Shown here: positions 7,960 through 19,195 of the stretch, piece after piece
How positions within the stretch are numbered: the first letter of the stretch is position 1
How the letters are laid out: the number at the start of each line of letters is the position of its first letter
NCBI RefSeq assembly: GCF_003626915.1
Contig: NZ_CP032570.1
Span: 1-64,000, forward strand
Reading direction: 5' to 3'
Source of the DNA: Tsuneonella amylolytica
Lineage (GTDB): Bacteria > Pseudomonadota > Alphaproteobacteria > Sphingomonadales > Sphingomonadaceae
DNA: 64,000 nucleotides
Program-made: the position numbers and the translations under genes
Notes under the pieces: generated by a model
Seen by the model: the letters and a program-made list of their open reading frames with translations, nothing else
The model's database searches: none
What the model was told of the DNA's origin: nothing

Positions 7960-8721
7960 ATGTCGAACCAGTTACAACGTCTCCTCGTCATTATGGCCAC
8001 CCTTCGCGATCCGATGCGCGGTTGCGATTGGGATCGCGCGCAGCGGTTCGAGACGATCGTGCCGCACACGATCGAAGAAGCGTACGAGGTCGCCGATGCC
8101 GTGGCCCGCGGCGACATCGACGATATCCGCGAGGAACTCGGCGACCTCCTGTTTCAGGTCGTCTTTCAGGCGCGGATCGCCGAGGAATTGGGGTTCTTCG
8201 ATTTCGACGCCGTGGCGCGATCGATTGCCGACAAGCTAGAGGCGCGCCATCCGCACATCTTCGGCGATGCCCAGGCACCAGCTGACGATCGCGAGGCTCG
8301 CTGGGAAGCACTTAAGGCCTCCGAACGTTCGGACAAAGGTGCCACGAGCGCGCTCGACGGGGTCGCCGCCGCGCTGCCGGCGCTGATGCGCGCCGACAAA
8401 CTCCAGAAACGCGCCGCTCGGGTCGGCTTCGATTGGCCGGATCGCGAGGGACCGGCAGAAAAGCTCGCCGAGGAGATGGCCGAGCTGGCTGCCGCCCCCG
8501 CCGACGAACGTGTGGAAGAGGCTGGCGACCTGCTGTTCACCGCCGTCAATGTGGTGCGCGCCTACGGGGTTGCGCCAGAAGATGCCTTGCGCGCCGCCAA
8601 CGCAAAGTTCGAGCGCCGTTTTCGCGCGATGGAAAAAATGGCCGGCAGCGATTTCGCGGCCCGCTCGCTCAAGGAGCAGGAAGCGTTGTGGCAGGCGGTA
8701 AAGGCCGCCGAACGCTCATAG
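7960..8721 (+). CDS. mazG: Nucleoside triphosphate pyrophosphohydrolase MazG
   Basis: Hydrolyses NTPs/dNTPs to NMP and pyrophosphate, a housekeeping and stress-related activity. It has two MazG domains. The first (about residues 15-115) has the EEAYEVADA...EELGDLLFQV metal motif. The second (about 155-240) has a weaker EEMAEL...EEAGDLLF version. Length, 253 aa, matches full bacterial MazG. It has its own AT-rich promoter region and ends convergently with hflX, sharing 6 bases (TCATAG serves both stops). Confidence 0.92.
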   Translation: MSNQLQRLLVIMATLRDPMRGCDWDRAQRFETIVPHTIEEAYEVADAVARGDIDDIREELGDLLFQVVFQARIAEELGFFDFDAVARSIADKLEARHPHIFGDAQAPADDREARWEALKASERSDKGATSALDGVAAALPALMRADKLQKRAARVGFDWPDREGPAEKLAEEMAELAAAPADERVEEAGDLLFTAVNVVRAYGVAPEDALRAANAKFERRFRAMEKMAGSDFAARSLKEQEALWQAVKAAERS

Positions 8722-10017
8722 CGTTTCGAACTGGCCGAGTTCCTTGGGGTTCAACCGCACGATAAGCCGCCGAAGCGGTCCATCGCTTCCGGATCCCGCA
8801 TCGACCTCCTCGAGTACCTCACCGTGGGCATGCAGCCAGGCAATCTGCTTCCCGGCCGCCGCGGGAAGCACGAACTCGCGTACGTGCGCGCCTTGCGTCA
8901 GCTGCGCGCCCAGTTCGACCAGCAGGGCATCAACCCCCTCGCCGGTCTCAGCGGAGATGACCGCGACGCTATCATCGTGTGTCGCAGCCTCGCGGATCGC
9001 CTCGGCCTCGTCAGGCGGCAGAAGGTCGACCTTGTTCCAGACCTCTAGGATGGGGATGCCCTCCCCCCCTTCCTCGCCGCCGGTGACACCGAGATCGCCG
9101 AGCACTTCGAGAACCTGCGTCTTCTGCGCCTGACTCGACGGGTTTGCGATGTCGCGCACGTGGAGGATGATGTCGGCGCCCGTCACTTCCTCCAGCGTCG
9201 CCCGGAACGCGGCGACGAGCTGGGTCGGCAGGTCCGAGATGAAACCCACCGTATCGGACAGAATTGCCTTTTCCACGCCCGGCAGCGCGATGGCGCGCAT
9301 CGTGGGGTCGAGCGTCGCGAAAAGCAGGTCCTCGGCCATGACTTCCGCACCGGTGAGGCGGTTGAACAGGGTGGACTTGCCAGCGTTGGTGTAGCCAACC
9401 AGCGCGATTACCGGCCACGGGGCCCTTCCCCGCCGGTCGCGGTGAAGTGCACGAGTGCGCCGCACGCTTTCGAGTTCCTTGCGCAGGCGGCCCATCCGTT
9501 GGCGGATCATTCGCCGGTCCGCCTCGATCTGCGTTTCGCCCGGACCGCCAAGGAAGCCGAAGCCGCCGCGTTGCCGCTCGAGGTGTGTCCAACTGCGCAC
9601 GAGCCGGCTCTGCTGATAATCGAGATGCGCCAGCTCGACTTGCAACCGCCCCTCGGCAGTCGCCGCGCGTTCGCCGAATATCTCCAGGATGAGACCCGTC
9701 CGGTCGATGACCTTGCGCTTGAGTTTGTCTTCGAGGTTTCGCTGCTGGATGGGGCTCAGCGCGCCATCGACGACGACGAGTTCCGCCTCGTTCTGCTCGC
9801 AGGCGATCGCGATGTTCTCGACCTGCCCCTGCCCGAACAGCGTGCCCGGCCGCACTTCGCGCACCGGTATGACCTGGGCATCTGCGACGACGATACCGAT
9901 CGCGAGCGCGAGCCCGCACGCCTCCTCCAGCCTCGCCTCGGCTGTGAGGTCGTGGTGGCGGCCGCGGATATCCGGGCACACGACGATGGCCCGCGCGCCG
10001 CGCGAGACCTCGCCCAT
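8716..10017 (-). CDS. hflX: GTPase HflX
   Basis: Ribosome-associated GTPase that splits stalled or heat-damaged 70S ribosomes in studied bacteria. The N-terminal nucleotide-binding domain holds the VDGALSPIQQRNLE segment. A glycine-rich GGFGFLGGPGETQ linker and helical region follow. The G domain has G1 GYTNAGKST, G3 DTVGF and G4 NKVD. Length is 433 aa. It lies 17 bases downstream of hfq on the same strand, the classic hfq-hflX pairing, so co-transcription is likely. Confidence 0.95.
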   Translation of the reverse strand: MGEVSRGARAIVVCPDIRGRHHDLTAEARLEEACGLALAIGIVVADAQVIPVREVRPGTLFGQGQVENIAIACEQNEAELVVVDGALSPIQQRNLEDKLKRKVIDRTGLILEIFGERAATAEGRLQVELAHLDYQQSRLVRSWTHLERQRGGFGFLGGPGETQIEADRRMIRQRMGRLRKELESVRRTRALHRDRRGRAPWPVIALVGYTNAGKSTLFNRLTGAEVMAEDLLFATLDPTMRAIALPGVEKAILSDTVGFISDLPTQLVAAFRATLEEVTGADIILHVRDIANPSSQAQKTQVLEVLGDLGVTGGEEGGEGIPILEVWNKVDLLPPDEAEAIREAATHDDSVAVISAETGEGVDALLVELGAQLTQGAHVREFVLPAAAGKQIAWLHAHGEVLEEVDAGSGSDGPLRRLIVRLNPKELGQFETL

Positions 10018-10034
10018 CAGATCGTCGTCGAAGC

Positions 10035-10622
10035 TCAGTCTGCGTCTTCTTCGAAATCGTCGCTCAAATCGACGTTGGTGGCAGGCTGGATCGTGGACAC
10101 GGCGTGCTTGTAGGCCAGCTGCACATAGCCGTCGCGTTCGAGCAGCATGCAGAACAGGTCGTATGCTGCGATCCGACCCTGCAACATCACACCGTTCACG
10201 AGGAACATGGTGACCTGCACTTCCGCCTCGCGCACGCGGCTGAGGAACACATCCTGCAACAGGCGCTGCTTGGCACCGGACCCCTGGCTGGCGAACTGCT
10301 CGGCGTCCACCGGGTTCGACGGCATGATGGTCGACACCGCGTGCTTGTAGACGAGCTGCGACTGGCCGTCGCGGCGCAGCAGGATCGAGAAATTGTCGAA
10401 CCAGGTGACAATGCCCTGCAGCTTCACGCCCTTGACGAGGAACATCGTCACAGGCGTCTTGTTCTTGCGCAGCAAGTTCAGGAACGCATCCTGAAGGCTC
10501 TGCTGACGGCCGCCGCCACCGCCACCCTTGACCGGCGAGGCGGATCGATCGTCATCTGACGATTGCTCTGCGGAGGTCGGGGCGGGTTTGGGGCGCGCAC
10601 TGAGGGTGCGGGATGTGGACAC
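10035..10622 (-). CDS. hfq: RNA chaperone Hfq with two tandem Sm domains
   Basis: Pairs small RNAs with mRNAs. The protein is 195 aa, about twice the usual length, because two complete Hfq Sm folds are fused. Domain 1 (about 41-102) has [15 protein letters not shown] and YKHAVST (92-98). Domain 2 (about 119-180) has [14 protein letters not shown] and YKHAVST (171-177). The N-terminus is a disordered tail with a GGGGGG run, and the C-terminus is acidic. Domain 1 keeps basic rim residues (LRKNK). In domain 2 the matching stretch is VREAE, so the rim patch is lost. The start is GTG with AGGAG 7 bases upstream. Such a protein should form a trimer of double units rather than a hexamer. Confidence 0.95.
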   Translation of the reverse strand: MSTSRTLSARPKPAPTSAEQSSDDDRSASPVKGGGGGGRQQSLQDAFLNLLRKNKTPVTMFLVKGVKLQGIVTWFDNFSILLRRDGQSQLVYKHAVSTIMPSNPVDAEQFASQGSGAKQRLLQDVFLSRVREAEVQVTMFLVNGVMLQGRIAAYDLFCMLLERDGYVQLAYKHAVSTIQPATNVDLSDDFEEDAD

Positions 10623-10796
10623 GTTACGGCTCCTGTTGTTGGCGGCCGCTGGTGCGGTCCGCGATCAGGTGGGAACGGCTTCCGCCAAGATATTCCCACC
10701 GGGTATCGCGACCGAATATGGCACGTCCGCCTCGAATCGCAAATGCATCGCGCGCATCGCCGTTCCGCAATGCGGCAAACTATTGCGCTACAACGC

Positions 10797-12173
10797 CTAC
10801 TCGTCGTCGCGGCGTTCGCCGAGGCCGAGCAGCTTGAGCTTGCGGTGCAGTGCGCTGCGCTCCATTCCGATGAAGCTCGCGGTCTTGGAGATGTTGCCCG
10901 AGAAGCGCCGGATCTGGATCGTGAGATACTCGCGTTCGAAGCTCTCGCGCGCCTCGCGCAGCGGCACGCCCATAAGCGCGGTTGCGCCCCCTCCCCCGCC
11001 GCCTTTGCCGCCCGATACCTCGCTCGGCAGCATGTCGGCCTCGACCGCGGACAGCCGTTCGCGGGGGGTCAGAATGATCGTGCGCTCGACCACGTTGCGC
11101 AGTTGGCGCACGTTGCCCGGCCAGTCGTAGGCTTGCAGGGCCGCAAGGGTTTCTTCCGTCAAAGTCGGCGGCGCGATGCCCTGTTCGGCGGCATAGCGGG
11201 TGAAGAAATGATCGGCGAGCGCGGGGATGTCGTCGCGGCGTTCGGCCAGCGAGGGGATCGTGACCGGCACCACGTTGAGCCGGTAGAATAGATCTTCGCG
11301 AAAGCGCTTCTCCTCCATCTCGCGCGCGAGATCACGCGACGACGAAGCGACCACGCGCACGTCCACGCCCAGTTGCCGGGTGCCGCCGACGCGCACGAAG
11401 CTCTGTTCGGTGAGGACCCGCAGGATGCGCGCCTGGGTCGACAGCGGCATGTCGGCCACTTCATCGAGATAGAGGGTACCGCCGTCGGCGAGTTCGAGCA
11501 GACCGGGGCGCACCAGTTTGCCGTCGGCTTCCTCGCCGAACAGCTCCTGCTCGAAACGTTCGGGCGTGATGCGCGCCGAGTTGACGATGACGAAGGCATT
11601 GTCCGCGCGCGGGCTCCAGGCATGGAGCAGTCGGGCCGCGACTTCCTTGCCGGCACCGGCGGGGCCGCTGATGAGCACCCGGCTGCCCGTACCCGCCACG
11701 CGTTTCAAAGTGGCGCGGACCGCGTTGATTGCGGCGGAATTGCCGGTGAACTCCTCGCCCTTGCCGAACCCCTCCCGCAAGCGCGTATTCTCGCGCCGCA
11801 GCCGCTCGGTCTCCGTGGCGCGCTGGACCAGAAGAAGCAGCTTTTCGGCCTCGAACGGCTTCTCAATGAAGTCCATCGCGCCGCGGCTGACGGCCGAGAC
11901 GGCGGTATCGATGTTGCCGTGGCCAGAGAAGATGATGACCGGCAGTTCTGGCTCGCGCTTCTTGATCTCGTCGAGAACTTCGAGCCCGTCCATCTGGCTG
12001 CCGTGGAGCCAGACGTCGAGCAGCACGAGGCTAGGCCGCCGTTCGTCGACTGCCGCGAGCGCGGTGGTGCTGTCGCCGGCGGTACGGCATTCGTAGCCCT
12101 CGTCGCTGAGGACGCCGGCAACCAGCTCGCGGATGTCGCGTTCGTCGTCGACGATCAGGATGTCGAGAGCCAT
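10797..12173 (-). CDS. ntrX: Nitrogen-assimilation response regulator NtrX
   Basis: Partner of the NtrY kinase. Order: receiver domain (Asp53 acceptor, EKPF Lys), AAA+ domain with Walker A GPAGAGKE (about 170-177) and Walker B LYLDEV, then a Fis-type HTH at the C-terminus (NISKTASFIGMERSALHRKL). The sigma-54 contact loop GAFTGA is absent. The equivalent stretch reads GEEADGKLVRPG. It may therefore act as a repressor or sigma-70 regulator rather than a sigma-54 activator (inference). ATG at 12173 has AAGGAG just upstream. The longer open frame is rejected. Last gene of the ntr operon. Confidence 0.93.
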   Translation of the reverse strand: MALDILIVDDERDIRELVAGVLSDEGYECRTAGDSTTALAAVDERRPSLVLLDVWLHGSQMDGLEVLDEIKKREPELPVIIFSGHGNIDTAVSAVSRGAMDFIEKPFEAEKLLLLVQRATETERLRRENTRLREGFGKGEEFTGNSAAINAVRATLKRVAGTGSRVLISGPAGAGKEVAARLLHAWSPRADNAFVIVNSARITPERFEQELFGEEADGKLVRPGLLELADGGTLYLDEVADMPLSTQARILRVLTEQSFVRVGGTRQLGVDVRVVASSSRDLAREMEEKRFREDLFYRLNVVPVTIPSLAERRDDIPALADHFFTRYAAEQGIAPPTLTEETLAALQAYDWPGNVRQLRNVVERTIILTPRERLSAVEADMLPSEVSGGKGGGGGGATALMGVPLREARESFEREYLTIQIRRFSGNISKTASFIGMERSALHRKLKLLGLGERRDDE

Positions 12174-12189
12174 GGGTACTCCTTGGAAA

Positions 12190-14418
12190 TCATTCGGCTG
12201 CCACCGACCTTTCGGCCAGCGGGTCGCGTGCGAAGCGTAAGGTGACGCGGGTGCCCGCCTCGCCATCGGAGGCGCCGGCAAAGGCCATGTCGCCGCCATG
12301 TTCCTCGACGATCTTGTTGACGATCGCGAGGCCGAGGCCGGTCCCCTTTTCGCGGGTCGTCACGTAGGGTTCGACGATACGTTCGCGGTCCTGCGGCAGG
12401 CCGACGCCGTTGTCCTCTACCGCGATTATCAGGCGTTCGTCGGTGGCCGACAGGCTCACGGCGATGCGCCCGCGATAGTCGGGCTCCGCCCCGCGCGCCC
12501 GCGCATCAATCGCTTCGGCTGCGTTCTTCAACACGTTGGTCATCGCCTGGCCCAACTGGTGCCGGTCGCAGGCAATCAGGATCGGCCCGTCGCTGTCCGA
12601 CGAGAGCGAATAGGAAACTTCTGGGTGCCCGACCTCCTGCAGGAACAGCGCCTGCTTGACGAGATCGTAGGCGTCCTCCGGCCGGAACACGGGCTTGGGC
12701 AGGCGGGCGAAGCTGGAGAACTCGTCGACCATTTTCCTGAGATCGCCGACCTGGCGCACGATCGTGTTGGTCAGTTCGTCGAACAGGTCGCCGTCGAGCT
12801 CGATCTGCTTGCGATACCGGCGCTTGAGGCGCTCCGTCGCGAGCTGGATCGGGGTGAGCGGGTTCTTGATCTCGTGCGCGATCCGGCGCGCGACGTCGGA
12901 CCATGCGGCCTGCCGCTGGTCGAGGATCTGGCGGGTAATGTCCTCGAACGTAATGACTTGCCCGCCCGGAGCCGGGGCGATCTTGACCGCCAGCGTCAGA
13001 AGTTCGCCGCCCTTCGACCAGTTGACGATGCCGCTGGCGAGCCGGGCTTCCACCATCGCGGCAAGCTGCGGGGCGATCTCTGCGATGGAGGCGGCGGCGG
13101 GCACCGGGCCCTTCTCGCCGAGCAACAGTTCCTGTGCAGAGCTGTTCATGAGCAGCACCCGCCCCTCGCGGTCGAGCGTGACGATGCCGGCAGAGATGCT
13201 CTCGATCACCGCTTCGATGAACGCCCGCCGCTCTTCGAGCTGGCGGTTCGCGCCGACGAGGGCTGTGGTCTGCTGCTCGATCTGGCCGACCATGCGATTG
13301 AACGCGCGGTTGAGCATGCCGATCTCGTCGGGGCCGGTGCGCCCCTCGACCCGGACGAAATCGCCCGCCCCGATCCGCCGAGCGGCCCCGACCAGTTCGC
13401 CCAGCGGCGCGACCTGCCGGTCGGCAAATCGCAAAGCGAACCAGACGGCGAGGATGACGAGGAAGATGCTGACGAAGAACAACGCGAGGTTGAAGCGAAG
13501 CTGCAGTGCCCGTGCGCGCTTGGTCAACACTTCGTAAGCCGCGCCGATCTCCTGCGCGTTGCGCCAGAGGCTGAATCCCAGCGCCTCGGTGTTACGCGCG
13601 GTGTAGAGGAAAATGCCTGCCCGCTGATCGATGGGCGCAAAGGCGACGATGCGTTGTTGGTCTCCGGAGACGACAACGGGTTCGCCGCTCAGGAGTCGGG
13701 GCAGCGCCTGCTCCGCGAACACGAGCGGCGCGTCTCCGGACTGCAGGTTGGCGATGGCGGCGGTGCGCAGCGTTCCGTCGGGCAAGCGCTGAAATATCGC
13801 GGACTCGGTCAGCTCGCGCGCCGGTAGTTGCTGCCCGTAGACGTCGGAGAAATCGGGGTCCGTCAGCTTGAAGCTGGAGAGATAATAGCCGACGTCGGCT
13901 GCCATCGCGATCGTCTGGCTCTGTACCTGGAGCTGGTTCTGTTCGTAGTATCCGCGCGCCAGGTTGTTCGCGTTCTGCATCATCCCGCGCGAGTTGTTGG
14001 AGAACCAGAAATCCACGCCCGACTGGAACAGGAACGCGGCGAAGGCGGCGACCAGCAGTGTCGGCACCGCCGCCACCATCGAGAAGAAGAAGACGAGGCG
14101 CACGTGCAGCCGCGCGGTCGTGCCGGCTGCCCGCCGCAGCGCCATGCGCCGGCCGATGAGCACGACCAGTGCCATCGCCGGAAGCAGCGTTGCGATCAGG
14201 AGCCCGGCCACCCGCCGCGATGGCAGCAGCTGCCCGTCGGGCGGCGCGCTGGCAAACGTGTACCAGGTGACCCAGACCATCGCCGCGAATGCGAGGAAGG
14301 CTGCGATCTCGAGAAAAAGAAAGACGTTCGCGCGCCGGCTCGCCACCATGAACCGCCGCCACCAGCGCGGGCTCCGGCGAGCCGTGAGGCTCGCATCTGC
14401 AGGAGGGGCACTGGTCAT
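12190..14418 (-). CDS. ntrY: Sensor histidine kinase NtrY
   Basis: Membrane sensor of the NtrYX pair, 742 aa. Hydrophobic segments lie at about 32-54, 70-90, 107-132 and 308-330, with an extracytoplasmic sensing region between about 133 and 307. A HAMP domain (about 330-385), a PAS domain (about 395-500) and the kinase core follow. The H-box [13 protein letters not shown] has His515. N-box NVLKNAAEA and G-box DNGVGLP and GTGLGLA are intact. It starts 70 bases after ntrC and is followed by ntrX after 16 bases. Confidence 0.93.
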   Translation of the reverse strand: MTSAPPADASLTARRSPRWWRRFMVASRRANVFLFLEIAAFLAFAAMVWVTWYTFASAPPDGQLLPSRRVAGLLIATLLPAMALVVLIGRRMALRRAAGTTARLHVRLVFFFSMVAAVPTLLVAAFAAFLFQSGVDFWFSNNSRGMMQNANNLARGYYEQNQLQVQSQTIAMAADVGYYLSSFKLTDPDFSDVYGQQLPARELTESAIFQRLPDGTLRTAAIANLQSGDAPLVFAEQALPRLLSGEPVVVSGDQQRIVAFAPIDQRAGIFLYTARNTEALGFSLWRNAQEIGAAYEVLTKRARALQLRFNLALFFVSIFLVILAVWFALRFADRQVAPLGELVGAARRIGAGDFVRVEGRTGPDEIGMLNRAFNRMVGQIEQQTTALVGANRQLEERRAFIEAVIESISAGIVTLDREGRVLLMNSSAQELLLGEKGPVPAAASIAEIAPQLAAMVEARLASGIVNWSKGGELLTLAVKIAPAPGGQVITFEDITRQILDQRQAAWSDVARRIAHEIKNPLTPIQLATERLKRRYRKQIELDGDLFDELTNTIVRQVGDLRKMVDEFSSFARLPKPVFRPEDAYDLVKQALFLQEVGHPEVSYSLSSDSDGPILIACDRHQLGQAMTNVLKNAAEAIDARARGAEPDYRGRIAVSLSATDERLIIAVEDNGVGLPQDRERIVEPYVTTREKGTGLGLAIVNKIVEEHGGDMAFAGASDGEAGTRVTLRFARDPLAERSVAAE

Positions 14419-14488
14419 CGTTGCTCGGTTACAACGACACTGTTGCCGATTTGCAAGCGCTTTTCGGCGACCCGCGCGCGCCCGGCGC

Positions 14489-15904
<1,416 letters not shown>

Positions 15905-15908
15905 CGGT

Positions 15909-16964
15909 TTATCCTTGTTTCGCCACCGGCAGATGGATGCGGAAATGGGTGAGGCCCGCCCGGTCGTCGCGCTCGTGGGCTATGCGCCCTTCCATGTCGC
16001 GCACCAGCCGCCGCACGAGAGCAAGGCCGAGGCCCTGCCCGCTTTTCTTCGAGCTCACGAACGGTTCGAACACGTGCTCGCGCAAAGCCGGCTCGATACC
16101 GGGGCCATTGTCCGATACCGTCAATTCGATCGGCAGGCGGACCGACCGGCCCGGGCGGATGGCGTTGTAGATGAGCCCACTGACGTAGCGGGTTCGGACG
16201 GTGACTTCGGCGTTCTCCCGCCCGGAACAGGCATCGCGCGCGTTGGCGACGAGGTTTATGACCACCTGTTCCAGCGCTCCGCGGCTGCCGAGTACTGCGG
16301 GAAGCGACGGGTCGAACTCCTCGACGATTGCCACGCCCTCGGTTCCCGCTGCTCGCATGGTCGCAAGCGCGCCGCGCACGGCTTCGTGCAGATTGAACGC
16401 CTCGTTCGGTTCCGCCCCCACCGCACCCAGCCGCTGCATGCGGTCGATCAGCGAGGCGATGCGGTCCACCTCGCCCGCGATCATGTCGGCCAGCGGCCGA
16501 TCCTTCGCATCGAGCTTGCGGGCGACGAGCTGGCCCGCTCCGCGAATGGCCGCCAGCGGGTTCTTGATCTCGTGTGCGAGCACTGCCGGGGCAGCGAGCG
16601 CGGCGGATCGATCGCCCTCCCCCATCTCTTCCTGTCCCGCGTCGCTCAGGGTCATCACGCGCCAGCCGGGATGGGTCGCCAGCGGCGAGATCGAGAGGTT
16701 TACCCTGCGCTCTCCCCCCCCGGTGCGTACAGCGACCCCGCGCGCGACCAGCGGCGCTGCGTCGTCCGGCGGCCGGCGGGTGATGCGTTCGTCGTCGATC
16801 ATCAGCACGTCGTAGATCAGCGATCCGACGAGGCGGTGCGCACTGCGTCCCAGCATCTCCTCGCTCGCCGGATTGGCTTCCGCGACGACGAGATCTGGGT
16901 CGAGCAGCAGGACGGCGAAGACCAGGCCCGCGATTTGGGTGCGCGGGTCGGGTGTACCGCTCAC
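15909..16964 (-). CDS. ntrB: Nitrogen sensor kinase NtrB
   Basis: Soluble two-component kinase/phosphatase for NtrC, normally controlled by PII. The N-terminal PAS domain (about 10-110) is followed by [14 protein letters not shown] with His131, N-box [10 protein letters not shown], and G-boxes DNGPGIEP and GQGLGLALV. Length is 351 aa from GTG at 16964. That GTG overlaps the dusB stop as GTGA, which fixes the start against a much longer open frame. No membrane segment is present. Confidence 0.94.
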   Translation of the reverse strand: MSGTPDPRTQIAGLVFAVLLLDPDLVVAEANPASEEMLGRSAHRLVGSLIYDVLMIDDERITRRPPDDAAPLVARGVAVRTGGGERRVNLSISPLATHPGWRVMTLSDAGQEEMGEGDRSAALAAPAVLAHEIKNPLAAIRGAGQLVARKLDAKDRPLADMIAGEVDRIASLIDRMQRLGAVGAEPNEAFNLHEAVRGALATMRAAGTEGVAIVEEFDPSLPAVLGSRGALEQVVINLVANARDACSGRENAEVTVRTRYVSGLIYNAIRPGRSVRLPIELTVSDNGPGIEPALREHVFEPFVSSKKSGQGLGLALVRRLVRDMEGRIAHERDDRAGLTHFRIHLPVAKQG

Positions 16965-17977
16965 GCAGCCGCTTGCCGCAGCATCGGCGTATAGAACCGC
17001 TCGATCTCGTCCAGCACGGTAGCGGGGTCGTCGATGAAGTTCGCCTTGTTCCGAAACTCGGCCGAGCCGTGCAGACCCTTCGTGTACCAGCCGAGATGCT
17101 TGCGGGCGATCTTCACACCCGTGTACTCGCCATAATGGTCGAGCATGGCGCGGTAGTGCTCGACCAGTGTCGCGAACTGCGCGTCGATGTCCGGGTCGGC
17201 GAGCGCTTCGCCGGTCTTCCACCAATGCATGACCTGGCCCAGCAGCCACGGGCGACCATATGCTCCGCGCCCGATCATCAACCCGTCGGCATTCGATTGC
17301 TCGAGGGCTGCGGCAGCGTCTCCGATCGAGCAGATGTCACCGTTGACAATGACCGGGATGGTCACCGCCTCCTTCACCTTGCGCACGAAGCGCCAATCGG
17401 CGCTGCCCTTGTACATTTGGTTTCGCGTACGGCCGTGAACGGTAATCATCCGCACTCCGAGATCCTCGGCGATGCGCGACAACTCGGGCGCGTTGAGACT
17501 GTCGTGGTCCCAGCCCATGCGCATCTTGACGGTGACCGGTACCGAGACCGCTTTCACCGTGGATTCCATCAGCTTTACGGCCAGCGGCACCTCGCGCATC
17601 AGCGCGCTGCCGGCGAACTGGCCCACGACCTTGCGGACCGGACAGCCGAAGTTGATGTCGATGATCGCCGCGCCGTTCGCTTCCTGCATCCGCGCCGCTT
17701 CCGCCATCGAGGCGGGATCGCAGCCGACGAGCTGCATCGACACGGGCTCCTCGATCGGATCCCACTCGGCTTTCTGGATCGACTGGCGGGTCGCACGGAT
17801 CGCTGCCTCGCTCGCGATCATCTCGGTCACGTTGAGGCCGGAGCCGTAGCGCCGCACCAGACGGCGGAACGGCAGGTCGGTCACCCCCGTCATCGGCGCG
17901 AGGACGACCGGCGTGTCGATCGCCACGGGTCCGACCATGATCGGGCGCACGGGCGGCGGAGGAGGAAGCGGGTTCAC
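16961..17977 (-). CDS. dusB: tRNA-dihydrouridine synthase DusB
   Basis: FMN enzyme that reduces uridine in the tRNA D-loop. TIM-barrel landmarks: [22 protein letters not shown] with the catalytic Cys, VTVKMRMGW and HGRTR, and [10 protein letters not shown] for the FMN phosphate. GTG at 17977 gives 338 aa with a proline-rich lead. ATG at 17938 (MVGPVAID) is an alternative. Neither has a strong ribosome site. It heads the ntrBC-ntrYX operon, the usual alphaproteobacterial position, and is divergent from ispDF. Confidence 0.9.
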   Translation of the reverse strand: MNPLPPPPPVRPIMVGPVAIDTPVVLAPMTGVTDLPFRRLVRRYGSGLNVTEMIASEAAIRATRQSIQKAEWDPIEEPVSMQLVGCDPASMAEAARMQEANGAAIIDINFGCPVRKVVGQFAGSALMREVPLAVKLMESTVKAVSVPVTVKMRMGWDHDSLNAPELSRIAEDLGVRMITVHGRTRNQMYKGSADWRFVRKVKEAVTIPVIVNGDICSIGDAAAALEQSNADGLMIGRGAYGRPWLLGQVMHWWKTGEALADPDIDAQFATLVEHYRAMLDHYGEYTGVKIARKHLGWYTKGLHGSAEFRNKANFIDDPATVLDEIERFYTPMLRQAAA

Positions 17978-18050
17978 TTGTCGATGCCTAAAATTTGGGC
18001 AGCGCATAGTGGATTGCTGCATTGCACGCAAGGCGGTAGCGCCTTGGCGC

Positions 18051-19187
18051 ATGTCGACCAACACCCGCTCCTTTGCCGCCGTCGTGGTCGCTGCCGGCAA
18101 AGGTCTGCGCGCCGAACAGCGGGTGCCGAAGCAATTCGCTATGTGGCGGGGCAAGCCGGTCGTCCGCCATTCGGTGGAAGCGTTGCTCGAGGCAGGCGCC
18201 GACCCCGTCGTGATTGCGATCCCGCCCGGCGGCGAAGCGCTCGCCGCCGCGGCGCTCGCCGACCTTCCCGTTCGTTTCGTTACAGGCGGAGCGACCCGGC
18301 AGCAGTCCGTTCTCGCTGCGCTGGAGTCGGTCGGCGAAGCCGCGACCGTCCTGATCCACGATGCCGCGCGCCCCGGCCTTCCACGATCGGTGATCGAACG
18401 CCTGCTCGCCGCGCTGGACGATTATCCCGGTGCGATCCCGGTCCTTCCCGTCGTCGACAGTCTTGCGATCGCCCAGGGTACCATCATGGCCGGGGTTGCC
18501 GATCGCGAAACCCTTCGCCGCGTGCAGACCCCGCAGACGTTCCGCTTTCCCGATATCCTCGCCGCCCACCGGGCATGGGCGGGAGAAGCCGGTGCAGGCG
18601 ACGATGCGCAAGTGCTCGCGGCTCATGGAGGCACTGTCGCGCTCGTCGATGGCGACGAGGCGCTGAAGAAACTGACATTCGCGGGAGATTTCGTGGACGA
18701 CTTGCCCTCCGTCCGTACCGGCAGCGGGTTCGACGTGCACCGCCTCGCTGCCGGGGAAGAACTCTGGCTGTGCGGGATCCAGCTCGATCATCCGTTCGGT
18801 CTCGCAGGTCATTCCGACGCCGATGTCGGCATCCACGCGGTCGTCGATGCGATCCTCGGTGCGGTCGGCGCAGGAGATATCGGCCAGCATTTCCCGCCCA
18901 GCGACCCGCAGTGGAAGGGCGCGCGCTCGTCGCGTTTCCTCGAACACGCCATCGGCCTCGCCGCCGAAGCCGGCTACCGGGTCGGCAATCTTGATGTCAC
19001 GCTGATTTGCGAAGCGCCTAAGATCGGTCCGCACCGCGATGCGATGCGCGCCCGTCTTGCCGAACTTGCCGGGACCGATGCATCCGCGGTAAATGTGAAG
19101 GCGACTACCACCGAAGGCCTCGGCTTTACCGGCCGCGGCGAAGGGATCGCCGCTCAGGCCGTAGCCACGATGATCCGCCATTCATGA
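18051..19187 (+). CDS. ispDF: Bifunctional IspD-IspF of the MEP isoprenoid pathway
   Basis: One chain with two enzymes. The IspD part (about 1-220, [19 protein letters not shown]) makes CDP-methylerythritol. The IspF part (about 221-378, [10 protein letters not shown] and [13 protein letters not shown] with zinc ligands) cyclises the phosphorylated product to MEcPP. The IspF substrate needs a separate IspE step, so the fusion joins non-consecutive enzymes, as is typical of alphaproteobacteria. Length is 378 aa. The ATG lies in a 73-base gap divergent from dusB. The 3' end overlaps a possible upstream ATG of the next gene. Confidence 0.95.
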   Translation: MSTNTRSFAAVVVAAGKGLRAEQRVPKQFAMWRGKPVVRHSVEALLEAGADPVVIAIPPGGEALAAAALADLPVRFVTGGATRQQSVLAALESVGEAATVLIHDAARPGLPRSVIERLLAALDDYPGAIPVLPVVDSLAIAQGTIMAGVADRETLRRVQTPQTFRFPDILAAHRAWAGEAGAGDDAQVLAAHGGTVALVDGDEALKKLTFAGDFVDDLPSVRTGSGFDVHRLAAGEELWLCGIQLDHPFGLAGHSDADVGIHAVVDAILGAVGAGDIGQHFPPSDPQWKGARSSRFLEHAIGLAAEAGYRVGNLDVTLICEAPKIGPHRDAMRARLAELAGTDASAVNVKATTTEGLGFTGRGEGIAAQAVATMIRHS

Positions 19188-19195
19188 GGTCGCCC

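Noticed and set aside
12298-13827. 509-codon plus-strand frame opposite ntrY
   Set aside because: Asp/Glu/Arg-rich shadow frame of a recognised kinase.
16952-18994. 680-codon plus-strand frame across ntrB, dusB and ispDF
   Set aside because: It runs across three real genes on both strands and has no domain.
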